From a virus, in IMG/VR virus record IMGVR_UViG_3300005528_000050, positions 22,967-86,966 of that record: a stretch of 64,000 nucleotides of DNA; one strand, 5' to 3'. This document shows, piece by piece, positions 22,887 through 30,241 of this stretch. Every line of letters begins with the position of its first letter. The stretch's first letter is position 1. The translations under genes were made by a program, and so were the position numbers. The notes beneath the pieces were generated by a model, which was not told where the DNA came from, did no database searches, and saw nothing but the letters and a program-made list of their open reading frames with translations.

Positions 22887-23231
22887 TTATTTAGTTTGTT
22901 TTTTAATTTTAATTGTTGTTTTAGATTTTCTTTCTTTTTTGGTAACTTTCTTTGGATTATAATCCAATTCCGTCTCAGGTGTTTTATTTGGGTCCGGTGT
23001 GAAGAGTTCAAAAGGTTCATCATTAAAGTACATAAACCTAATATAAAAAACCGCAAACATTGCCGTACCCACCGAAAAAATCGCTGAGATTATGTTGATT
23101 ATCGTATTTGCAACGGTTAATCCAGGAAAGATTAAAAATTGATAAGAAATTCCAATGAAGAAAAATACCAAAAAGGTAATCGTTGTTTTGGATTTTATAA
23201 TATTGGTGAAGATTTTGTTTAACATGTTCAT
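22887..23231 (-). CDS. Two-span membrane protein
   Basis: A 114-residue protein: hydrophobic helices at about residues 17-36 (TITFLVFFFIGISYQFL) and 42-66, then a soluble charged tail of 45 residues, the last 20 very basic (KKERKSKTTIKIKKQ). Coupled 3 nt before the SPFH gene, so the two may work together at the inner membrane. Confidence 0.62.
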   Translation of the reverse strand: MNMLNKIFTNIIKSKTTITFLVFFFIGISYQFLIFPGLTVANTIINIISAIFSVGTAMFAVFYIRFMYFNDEPFELFTPDPNKTPETELDYNPKKVTKKERKSKTTIKIKKQTK

Positions 23232-23269
23232 TAATTAAATTATATGAAATATTTTTTAAAGTAAAAAAT

Positions 23270-23926
23270 TTAACCTACAACATTTTTCATGTCGTCATTG
23301 TGATGGTCTATATCCCCCAATTCAGAACCAATCGGAACCTTCAACATTGGATTTAAAACCTCATGTACAAAGTCATATGGTCTGAACTCAGGGTGTCCAT
23401 CCATACCAACATCCATTCTTCTCCCACCACTAACTTTTAAGTGGTTAGGTAAATGACAGTGTCCGTGTAAATGGATTCTACCCTTTCTCAGATTGTTCCA
23501 CGAACTGATAGGATAATGTAACATCTCGAATGAATGCCCTTGGTATTCAAGTCTATTGTAATGACTTACACTGGTAAATAAACTCTGACAATTCTCACGG
23601 TTTCTTTCAATGTGATGGTCATGGTTACCCAATAGGATGTGAATCTCTTGACAAACGATTCTATGTCTGAATTCCGCTATATTATCAAACCCACCGAATG
23701 ACCAATCACCCAAGTGAATCAAAACATCATCCTGTCCAACAACCTCATTGATGTTGTTTACAATCGCGGCGTTCATCTTATCAAGAGTTGCGAAGTCTCT
23801 CGTTTGATTAACGGGAATACTACCGTCAGGCATTCTCCAATTAGTAATTCCTCTACATATATTAGTATGTGAGTAATGCGTGTCAGACGTTATCCAAACT
23901 TTTCTATTGTTATCTATTCTTAACAT
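23270..23926 (-). CDS. Calcineurin-like metallophosphoesterase
   Basis: A 218-residue protein from the ATG at 23926 (MLRIDNNRKVWITSD); a TTG five codons upstream is rejected. Ordered motifs: SDTHYSHTNI, IHLGDWSFGG, LLGNHDHH, LHYPIS and LHGHCHLP, the dinuclear metal ligands of the phosphoesterase superfamily. This phage-common type may act on cyclic nucleotides or RNA/DNA ends; no specificity is evident. It is the second gene of the unit started by the promoter at 24453. Confidence 0.86.
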   Translation of the reverse strand: MLRIDNNRKVWITSDTHYSHTNICRGITNWRMPDGSIPVNQTRDFATLDKMNAAIVNNINEVVGQDDVLIHLGDWSFGGFDNIAEFRHRIVCQEIHILLGNHDHHIERNRENCQSLFTSVSHYNRLEYQGHSFEMLHYPISSWNNLRKGRIHLHGHCHLPNHLKVSGGRRMDVGMDGHPEFRPYDFVHEVLNPMLKVPIGSELGDIDHHNDDMKNVVG

Positions 23927-23927
23927 A

Positions 23928-24434
23928 TTAACTAAAATCAACTGATGTACTCACACGAAGTCCATCGATTATTAAATCATCATATTTTTCGTTGTCCATC
24001 CAAAACATTCCGTGGCCTTTCGACCTTTGGTCTCTCCTGTATTCTTCATTTACAACCCAACCATCTGGTTGACCCCACTCAAGAGCCATGGTGATAAACT
24101 CTTCAACATTCCATTCTTCACCATATTCATCCACAATTCTTCCTGAACGAATAAATGAAAGTAGTTCTTCTTTATTTGAATAATGTTTATTATTATGAAA
24201 ATTCCAACAAAACTTCCACCCACCACTTCTTTTACCTAAATGAATTGATGTACCATCTCTGAATATGTCCCAAGGGCTAACTATCTCCCAAGATTCTTTA
24301 AATGGGTCAATAAAGGGAAATCCACGTTCAATATCACTAGGTGACATTGTCATCTTTTCTATATCTCTTTGGAGACGTGATTTACGTGACTCCATTTCCT
24401 CTGCGGTCGGTATACGATAATAATTTGTACCCAT
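23928..24434 (-). CDS. Phage protein of the MGTNYY type
   Basis: A 168-residue protein from the ATG at 24434 (MGTNYYRIPTAEEM). The N-terminus and IHLGKRSGGWKFCW match a family of short phage proteins of unknown function, which usually hold MGTNYY...HIGKSS.GW. A TTG start seven codons upstream is not needed. The usual CxxC pairs of the family are missing here. A strong host-type promoter lies 18 nt upstream. Confidence 0.75.
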   Translation of the reverse strand: MGTNYYRIPTAEEMESRKSRLQRDIEKMTMSPSDIERGFPFIDPFKESWEIVSPWDIFRDGTSIHLGKRSGGWKFCWNFHNNKHYSNKEELLSFIRSGRIVDEYGEEWNVEEFITMALEWGQPDGWVVNEEYRRDQRSKGHGMFWMDNEKYDDLIIDGLRVSTSVDFS

Positions 24435-24452
24435 TTTAAAATTAATATGGGC

Positions 24453-24484
24453 CAAATATATGAAATAATTTTGGATATACCAAA
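24453..24484 (-). promoter_or_regulatory. Bacteroidota-type promoter
   Basis: Minus strand: TTTG (24484-24481), 20-nt spacer, TATATTTG (24460-24453), 18 nt to the ATG at 24434. Drives the MGTNYY protein and the phosphoesterase. Confidence 0.6.
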
Positions 24485-24489
24485 ATATT

Positions 24490-24519
24490 GCAAAAAAAAA
24501 TCCCGATTTCTCGGGATTT
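24490..24519 (-). terminator. Rho-independent terminator
   Basis: A 9-bp stem AAATCCCGA / TCGGGATTT (24498-24506 with 24511-24519), TTTC loop, T-run on the minus strand, just past the stop of the gene at 24534. Confidence 0.87.
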
Positions 24520-24533
24520 AATTTGGTTTTAAT

Positions 24534-25727
24534 TTATTTGACCACTTTTTGAACTATTCGACTCACCAATTTATTTTTTATTGATTCGTTAAGTTCATTT
24601 TGGTTTGGACCCCCAACTTGGTATCTTTTTACTGTTGCGCTTTTAAGATTGTCTTTTGGATTTAATGATAAAATCTGTGTTTTTAAATCATTAATAACTT
24701 CCATTAACGCATCCACAACTTGTTTATCGTTCATTACCGTATAATTATCATTGAATGTTGTTCCAGGTCTAAGTTGTGCGGTTGCAGATGATTGAATTAA
24801 TTTATCATCGAGAAACCCACCTTTTAATCCACTTTCGCTTTCAAGTTTTTTACCTAACTTGGTTTGAGCTCTAGCGGTCCACGCAAAACTATTTTCACCA
24901 ATTAATTCTCCTTTAAGTTCAAAATCCATTCTAACTGTAACGTCTATGTTTTTTTCCTCAAGACCATATGCGTCTAACATATATTTTGGTGTTTTACCAG
25001 CATATTGTTTCAACATTTTTTTGTCTGCTCTCCAGTTATTGTAATTTTTATTGTACTGACGAGCCATATAAAATGTTTTCATTTCATCAGTATCTTTACC
25101 CTGAACTCGAGCCACTGCCGATAATAAAAAATCCCTTACTGTTGGGTAAGCATTATAGTTATGTGTTGAGTATTCAATTAATTGATTTGTAAATTTACCA
25201 TATTGGTCGACATTCTTTCTATCTCTAGCAACCACAGCAGGAATACTTCTTTTGTTAAGTTCTTGAACAAACGATTCGTCTTCAAAAGTATTTGCAATGA
25301 TTGTGAATAGTCTTCTCTTAATTGTTTCTTGTTCTTTATATGTGTCACCTGTGGGTTTATATCCACCCTCAACATATTTTTCAATAGGTCTATGGTACTT
25401 TCCTCTCTTACAAGCGGCTAATTGTGGTTCTAAATTGTGGAGTTCTTTGATTTTTTCTAAGAATTCTTTGTTTGCATTTTTAAACGCTTCAAGTTCCTGA
25501 CAATCTAATGGTACCACTAATATCTCACCACCCTCTTGTAAGGTGGGGTTTGCAATCCAATAATCAGGGATATCTGTGTCATTATCTTCTTTGAAGAAAG
25601 GTTTATATTTTACTAGTTTACCTTTGTCATCCCTGACACCCTTTTGTTTGTATGCCATTTCCTCCACATCAGAGATATAAGATTCAGAAATGATACGTCT
25701 TAAATATTTTTCGGTTAATTTATCCAT
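24534..25727 (-). CDS. Hypothetical protein, possible virion component
   Basis: A 397-residue soluble protein. Both ends carry short amphipathic tags seen in other proteins here: LTEKYLRRIISESYI at the start and ELNESIKNKLVSRIVQKVVK at the end. The middle is mixed, with QTLGKKLESES and a C-terminal DALMEVINDLKTQIL helix. No enzyme motif. Its own unit: TATTTATA element upstream, terminator after. A virion or prohead-core protein is a guess from the tags. Confidence 0.6.
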   Translation of the reverse strand: MDKLTEKYLRRIISESYISDVEEMAYKQKGVRDDKGKLVKYKPFFKEDNDTDIPDYWIANPTLQEGGEILVVPLDCQELEAFKNANKEFLEKIKELHNLEPQLAACKRGKYHRPIEKYVEGGYKPTGDTYKEQETIKRRLFTIIANTFEDESFVQELNKRSIPAVVARDRKNVDQYGKFTNQLIEYSTHNYNAYPTVRDFLLSAVARVQGKDTDEMKTFYMARQYNKNYNNWRADKKMLKQYAGKTPKYMLDAYGLEEKNIDVTVRMDFELKGELIGENSFAWTARAQTKLGKKLESESGLKGGFLDDKLIQSSATAQLRPGTTFNDNYTVMNDKQVVDALMEVINDLKTQILSLNPKDNLKSATVKRYQVGGPNQNELNESIKNKLVSRIVQKVVK

Positions 25728-25744
25728 AGAAATAATTCTTTACA

Positions 25745-25752
25745 TATAAATA
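25745..25752 (-). promoter_or_regulatory. TATTTATA promoter-like element
   Basis: Reads TATTTATA on the minus strand, 17 nt before the ATG at 25727 and in the short gap after the zinc protein gene. Confidence 0.4.
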
Positions 25753-25770
25753 CAACCAAAAACAGAATTG

Positions 25771-25995
25771 TTAATACTTATCGGACAATCTTCTGACTTT
25801 TTCACCCAATTCCATATCGTTTGGTGTATCCCTAATTAAATCAATTGGAACACATAAGTTTTTAGTCTCATCGGAACGATTACATTTCTCACACAATTGA
25901 CCTAATCCCTCAACGTAACCGTATCTCAAATCAATATGAGTTTCAAATTCATATGGTGTCTCAACACCACAAATTACACAGGTATCTTTTGCCAT
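25771..25995 (-). CDS. Small zinc-finger protein
   Basis: A 74-residue protein with CVICG at residues 5-9 and LCEKCNRS about residues 35-42: two CxxC pairs 27 residues apart, a likely zinc-ribbon. The intermediate YVEGLGQLC and following DETKNLCVP are typical of small phage zinc proteins near HNH-like folds; no catalytic histidine is seen. Function unknown. Confidence 0.65.
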   Translation of the reverse strand: MAKDTCVICGVETPYEFETHIDLRYGYVEGLGQLCEKCNRSDETKNLCVPIDLIRDTPNDMELGEKVRRLSDKY

Positions 25996-26050
25996 AACTT
26001 TTTGTTTTATGAAAAGATATGAAAGAAAAAGAAAAAGTAAAATTAATTTT

Positions 26051-27379
26051 TTACGCTAAAGATTTGATTTTTGGACTGGCACCTCTTTCGTAACCATCTA
26101 CAACTTTGGCAACCAAAGTACCAGTACCCCAAGTCTTAAGTGATTCACACTTAGCAATTTCCGCAGCACCAATATCATTTACCAAACCATCAACAATACA
26201 AGTATAAAGACCATTTCTCAATGTTTTGATGGTTGCTTTCATACCGTCTTCTAAAGATTTGTAATTTTTAACACCAACACTATTTGCGTTAGTGGAACCC
26301 GGTAAATCCCATGTGGTATTAAATGGATTATATTTTCCACCCGAACCTTCTGACTGTCTCCAAGCGTATAAGAATTTTAAGTTTTCCTCACTTTCGGGTG
26401 CACCTAAATTTTCAAGTAGTTTTTTATAAAAATTGATGTCCGTTAAACCGTCAACATTGATTTGTGAATTTTTAGCCGCTTGGTCAAGGTATTGTTTTAA
26501 CTCTTCGGATTTAACACCTTTAGCTTTTAATAATTCCAATAACTTATTTAACATTTCAGGTGTGGCATTTTCAGAAGTACCACTACTAGAAGATGATTTA
26601 CCACCATATTGTAAATGAAAATGACCACCAGTTGCGGCTTTGGTTGGATTGGTGTATTCATCTATGTATGAAAAATTACCATCACTACTTTTTGTTGAGT
26701 TGAGTAATTTTATAAAATCGGAAGCGTTTTTTGAATTATATGGATTTAAAACCAAATCAATTGCATTTCCTTTGGTGTGTTGACTTACGTAATTTAAATT
26801 ATGGTGGAATTTATCGTTACCTGCGGTTATGGTAACCTCAACATCAGGATTACTTTGACTGTACTTGTCAAGAATTTGACTAACAATATCTGTGAGTTTG
26901 TCATTAATAGAACCACCACTGGTTAACTCATTACCTTTTTCGGTGTAACCTAAATCATCTAATTTATCTCTTAATGAATCGGCACTTTCTTTGATTACAG
27001 AATTATCTGATTTGAATTTTCTAACAGCACTTGCGGTTTCAGGACCAAATAAACCATCAACACCAAATTTAGGTAACTCATAACCCAAGAGTATTAAACC
27101 AATTTGCATAGTTTCGACACCTTTTTGATATTCCATAGAACCTCTTGGTTGTTCTGATAACCCACCCTGAGCTGCGGTATCTTCTAATGTCTTATAAAAT
27201 TCTGCAACGTCAGGTGAAACTAAGTCCGCCTTTTTGGGGTCGTCTATTTTTTTTTCGTCTTTTTTACCTAACCCAATTTTACCCAATAAATCATCGATAA
27301 AATTTTCATTTACCATTGATTTACCGTAGGTAATTTCATGGATTCGTTGTAATTCTTCTTGTAGTGTGGGTTTTTTCAT
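26051..27379 (-). CDS. Multidomain peptidoglycan hydrolase (PG-binding, M15-like, lysozyme-like)
   Basis: A 442-residue protein. Domains: tag helix (PTLQEELQRIHEITYG), peptidoglycan-binding repeat around residues 85-125 (YELPKFGVDGLFGPETASA), an M15 carboxypeptidase-like domain with SQHTKGNAID and GGHFHLQYG (zinc ligands), then a C-terminal domain with AWRQSEGSGGKYNPFNTTW and VGVKNYKSLEDGM as found in transglycosylase-type phage lysins. No signal peptide. The modular build and tag suggest a virion-borne lysin that opens the wall at entry; its own TATTTAT element precedes it. Confidence 0.8.
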   Translation of the reverse strand: MKKPTLQEELQRIHEITYGKSMVNENFIDDLLGKIGLGKKDEKKIDDPKKADLVSPDVAEFYKTLEDTAAQGGLSEQPRGSMEYQKGVETMQIGLILLGYELPKFGVDGLFGPETASAVRKFKSDNSVIKESADSLRDKLDDLGYTEKGNELTSGGSINDKLTDIVSQILDKYSQSNPDVEVTITAGNDKFHHNLNYVSQHTKGNAIDLVLNPYNSKNASDFIKLLNSTKSSDGNFSYIDEYTNPTKAATGGHFHLQYGGKSSSSSGTSENATPEMLNKLLELLKAKGVKSEELKQYLDQAAKNSQINVDGLTDINFYKKLLENLGAPESEENLKFLYAWRQSEGSGGKYNPFNTTWDLPGSTNANSVGVKNYKSLEDGMKATIKTLRNGLYTCIVDGLVNDIGAAEIAKCESLKTWGTGTLVAKVVDGYERGASPKIKSLA

Positions 27380-27399
27380 TAAAACAATTCTATACTTAA

Positions 27400-27406
27400 A
27401 TAAATA
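27400..27406 (-). promoter_or_regulatory. TATTTAT promoter-like element
   Basis: Minus-strand TATTTAT about 20 nt upstream of the ATG at 27379. Confidence 0.3.
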
Positions 27407-27430
27407 TCCCTACGTTTAGAAACGGTGTAA

Positions 27431-28003
27431 TTAAGTAAGGTAATCGATAATCTTTTGTTTTATACCAGATTGTTTGATACCTAAAGTAGATGATGGAGTT
27501 AATACAAAATTATCTAAACCCCAATCTTTCCAGTCCTCTCCATTTTTACCCATATCCAAATCATCAACAGAAACCCAATGAGTAACTTCAGGGTGGTCGT
27601 GTAAAAATTGTTTAATCTCGATAACGCGAGTCATCTCCAAATCCCATCTCGGTGACCAAACCCATACTTTATCATTATACCAATTACACTGACCTAAATT
27701 AGGTGTGAGAGCGATTGGTTTTTTAGAGATACCTTTTGATTCGTAGTATTCACCCATTTCTTCGAGATTTGCCCACCTCTTCCAATCAGATGACGTTACA
27801 ATTTCCGCACCTGTTTTTTCGATGATTTGGTTTAATACCTTAACCGCTTTTTGATTGAAATTATCAAATCGGTATTCTAGTGGCATTTCTGATGTTGTCA
27901 TAGATAATTTACGACCACCCCATTTTTCTTGTTTCTTGAATCGACCACCCCATTCTGACGACAAACAAATTACACCGTCGTGGTCTAAAAATATAACTTT
28001 CAT
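27431..28003 (-). CDS. HAD-like protein, RNA-repair-associated type
   Basis: A 190-residue HAD protein: IFLDHDGVICLS as motif I, AEIVTSSDWKRWA as motif II, and VSVDDLDMG as motif IV. The order TGAEIV(L/T)SS.WR matches the HAD domain found in RNA-repair (Swiss-army-knife) systems and in phages, where it can remove terminal phosphates. Substrate inferred from family. Its start overlaps the zincin gene by 4 nt. Confidence 0.78.
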   Translation of the reverse strand: MKVIFLDHDGVICLSSEWGGRFKKQEKWGGRKLSMTTSEMPLEYRFDNFNQKAVKVLNQIIEKTGAEIVTSSDWKRWANLEEMGEYYESKGISKKPIALTPNLGQCNWYNDKVWVWSPRWDLEMTRVIEIKQFLHDHPEVTHWVSVDDLDMGKNGEDWKDWGLDNFVLTPSSTLGIKQSGIKQKIIDYLT

Positions 28004-28686
28004 TTATTGAATCTTTTAAATATTTTAATAAAGTCTGACGAATATTTTTCATAGACAGAATCTTTCCATTCATGATGTTTACCTGTTGACATGTATGCTT
28101 GAATCTCGTCATCAATAATCGTTTTGTCGTCAGAATATCCACCTTTAATTAAAACTTTTTTCAAATGTTCATAATCTCTATGATTAATATCTCCAATTAA
28201 ATAATCGACCTCAACTTTGTATTGTGGGTTTGTATAATAAAATCCGTGAGCTATTTCATGATTCATTACACCACTTTTTACTTTATCAGCGCCGATAAGA
28301 TACCAAGAATGTTGTTCACCACGATTCTTTATTCTACACTCTCTTTCACAGTATTCAATAATTTCATACATAGTATAATCATATTGGGTTCGAGGTAAAC
28401 CAAACGTATTTTTTGCCTCTAAAAGAACTTTCGAGGGTATATTATAACCAGTCCAATCGCTTGGATACGTAAAATGAGGTTTTTTATTTGTATCAATGTA
28501 CAACTTCATGTATTGTTCTAAAGTGAAAAACTTACCTCTAATCTGTGGGTATGGAGATTCGTAAAATTCTTGGTATCTACAAAACAAGCTAGACCTATCA
28601 TATTGGTTTTTAACGATAACAGCAAATATGAAAGGTTTTATTTCTCTCACTTCACCTTCAATTAATGAATTTGAAATACGCATCAT
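28000..28686 (-). CDS. Putative zinc metallopeptidase (HEIAH)
   Basis: A 228-residue protein with VMNHEIAHGFYY, a HExxH zinc-binding helix at about residues 141-145, and a later IIDDEIQAYMSTG that could supply the third ligand Glu, the gluzincin layout. The rest is phage-specific. I have seen this arrangement in phage proteins of unknown substrate. No signal peptide, so it acts in the cytoplasm. Overlaps the HAD gene by 4 nt. Confidence 0.7.
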   Translation of the reverse strand: MMRISNSLIEGEVREIKPFIFAVIVKNQYDRSSLFCRYQEFYESPYPQIRGKFFTLEQYMKLYIDTNKKPHFTYPSDWTGYNIPSKVLLEAKNTFGLPRTQYDYTMYEIIEYCERECRIKNRGEQHSWYLIGADKVKSGVMNHEIAHGFYYTNPQYKVEVDYLIGDINHRDYEHLKKVLIKGGYSDDKTIIDDEIQAYMSTGKHHEWKDSVYEKYSSDFIKIFKRFNK

Positions 28687-28744
28687 TTTAAGATTTTTTA
28701 GTAAATATAACTATTTTTTTTCAAATTATCACTATATTTGACTT

Positions 28745-29212
28745 GTGAATATATTCTTTCTTGATAAAGATGTAAAAAAATGTGCCGAATATCATTGCGA
28801 CAAACACGTTGTGAAAATGATATTGGAAACTGCACAACTTTTGTGTGGGGCTCATCACATGACCGAACAAGTAACCGGTCAAGTACCGTACAAGTTGTCA
28901 CATAAAAATCACCCGTGTTCAATATGGGTAAGAGAATCCTTGACAAACTATCTAATACTCTGTGAATTGGGTTTAGAACTTTGTAAAGAGTACACTTACC
29001 GTTATGGTAAACGTCATAAATCTCAAGAAGTTATTGAGTGGTGTGTCACAAATAAATTAAAAATTTGTGACAAAGGTTTGACTACACCACCAAAAGCAAT
29101 GCCAATAGAGTATAAAACAGATTGTGTGATTGAATCTTACAGAAACTACTACAGGGGTGCAAAATCAAAATTCACAACATGGAAAAATAGAGATGTACCT
29201 CCTTGGTTTTAG
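28745..29212 (+). CDS. Conserved phage protein (MNIFFLDKD type)
   Basis: A 155-residue protein starting at a GTG (28745), whose N-terminus MNIFFLDKDVKKCAEYHCDK and HVVKMILETAQLL match a conserved phage family. Later motifs: SHKNHPCSIWVRES, LCKEYTYRYGKRHK and YRNYYRGAK, ending PPWF. The pattern of Cys, His, Trp and Arg suggests a nucleic-acid-related enzyme but the family has no settled function. A TATATTTG box precedes the start by only 4 nt. It converges with the gene at 29209. Confidence 0.78.
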   Translation: MNIFFLDKDVKKCAEYHCDKHVVKMILETAQLLCGAHHMTEQVTGQVPYKLSHKNHPCSIWVRESLTNYLILCELGLELCKEYTYRYGKRHKSQEVIEWCVTNKLKICDKGLTTPPKAMPIEYKTDCVIESYRNYYRGAKSKFTTWKNRDVPPWF

Positions 29213-29355
29213 TAGAAATTTTGTTCGGTATGTTGTTTATTATCGTCCCAAGTATAATCATTATCTGATTCATAATTCTCCTGAATTATTTCATCATTTA
29301 CAATTGGGTTATCTTCTTTAATGACCTGATTATTAATTTCTTTTGGACTTTTCAT
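29209..29355 (-). CDS. Small acidic protein
   Basis: A 48-residue product from the ATG at 29355 (MKSPKEINNQVIKED), preceded by TATTTAT 6 nt upstream. Acidic, rich in Asn, Asp and Gln, probably disordered. Overlaps the convergent gene at its 3' end by 4 nt. Confidence 0.45.
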   Translation of the reverse strand: MKSPKEINNQVIKEDNPIVNDEIIQENYESDNDYTWDDNKQHTEQNFY

Positions 29356-29366
29356 GAAAATAAATA

Positions 29367-29741
29367 TTAAGGTCCGACAAAATATTTTGACCTCCAAAAT
29401 TGATACCATTTTCTCTTTTGGATTGGTTTACATTTTGAGAACGGATTGTCCCCAAAATTTACTCTTCCTTGATATCTTGAAGATAAAACATTTAAAAATA
29501 TTTCATGGTATTCAGGTGGTATAGTATTAAAGTCTGCCTTTATTTCAACTCGTAAAGAAACTGGTCCCTCATCGTGTTGAACTACCAAATAATCATTTAG
29601 GGTGATTATTGTTGATTTTCTAATATTAATCCATTCACCACTAATACCAATATCCTGATTGTTTTCATTTGATGGGTCAACAACTATCATCTCTTCTTCT
29701 TTTTGTGGTTCGACTTTTTGTTTTGTCTTATTCTGTCTCAT
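29367..29741 (-). CDS. Hypothetical protein
   Basis: A 124-residue protein from the ATG at 29741 (MRQNKTKQKVEPQKEEE), chosen because it gives the 14-nt overlap typical of this genome with the upstream gene; the frame is open further upstream. A basic/acidic linker precedes a beta-rich domain (ISGEWINIRKS, GPVSLRVEIKADF) and a basic end QKRKWYQFWRSKYF. No family recognised. Confidence 0.55.
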   Translation of the reverse strand: MRQNKTKQKVEPQKEEEMIVVDPSNENNQDIGISGEWINIRKSTIITLNDYLVVQHDEGPVSLRVEIKADFNTIPPEYHEIFLNVLSSRYQGRVNFGDNPFSKCKPIQKRKWYQFWRSKYFVGP

Positions 29742-30000
29742 TTGATAATATGTGGTCAAATTCTTCGGCAGCTTTTGGGTTTCTTTCATAGAACATATCA
29801 TACGCCATCGCGAACCTATTATATTCAGTTTCAAATAAAAATAGATAGGTTTGTAAACTATCCATTTCCTGTTTGGTTCTTGATAGTTCCGTTTTTAATT
29901 TATTTTCTCTATGTATGGATTTTTGGAGAAGAATACCCATAGAGATGGCAAACAACATGGTGAGTACCAAATAAAATTTGATATCTTGAATGAATTTCAT
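29728..30000 (-). CDS. Membrane-anchored coiled-coil protein
   Basis: A 90-residue protein with an N-terminal membrane helix (residues 9-25, FYLVLTMLFAISMGILL) followed by a coiled coil (ENKLKTELSRTKQEMDSLQT). It resembles the coiled-coil protein at 21235 in layout and could be an i-spanin-like or scaffold protein. The next gene overlaps it by 14 nt. Confidence 0.6.
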   Translation of the reverse strand: MKFIQDIKFYLVLTMLFAISMGILLQKSIHRENKLKTELSRTKQEMDSLQTYLFLFETEYNRFAMAYDMFYERNPKAAEEFDHILSNETE

Positions 30001-30012
30001 GGTTAATACAAT

Positions 30013-30177
30013 TTAAAAGATTTCTTCCGCGATACCGAGTATCTCCGCCACAAAAAATAAAATTGCCGCAGTTTCTAAATTGGTAAAAAATAAGAAATAA
30101 CAAGCCACGATTCTCAAACCTGACTTGGCCAAACTTATATTGAAGTGAGAATTAGATTTTGATTCTTTTGGTTCCAT
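30013..30177 (-). CDS. Small conserved phage membrane protein
   Basis: A 54-residue frame from the ATG at 30177 (MEPKESKSNSHFNISLAK) to TAA at 30013. The start SHFNISLAKSGLRIVA and two hydrophobic stretches ending LGIAEEIF match a type of tiny membrane protein I know from other phages. A host-type promoter lies 20 nt upstream, supporting it as a real gene. Confidence 0.6.
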   Translation of the reverse strand: MEPKESKSNSHFNISLAKSGLRIVACYFLFFTNLETAAILFFVAEILGIAEEIF

Positions 30178-30197
30178 GATTAAGGGGTTTTACCAAC

Positions 30198-30229
30198 CAA
30201 ATATAGAAAAGAAAAATTTGATTTCCAAA
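30198..30229 (-). promoter_or_regulatory. Bacteroidota-type promoter
   Basis: Minus strand: TTTG (30229-30226), 20-nt spacer, TATATTTG (30205-30198), 20 nt to the ATG at 30177. Confidence 0.6.
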
Positions 30230-30241
30230 AAAATCCTAAAA

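Noticed and set aside
28698-28946. Minus open frame of 82 codons
   Set aside because: It is antisense to the well-supported plus-strand gene at 28745-29212 and has no motif.
28745-29212. Pyrimidine-dimer glycosylase call
   Set aside because: Length fits but the sequence lacks the T4 DenV N-terminus and helices; kept as a conserved phage protein.
29909-30103. Minus open frame of 64 codons
   Set aside because: Overlaps two better genes (29728-30000 and 30013-30177).
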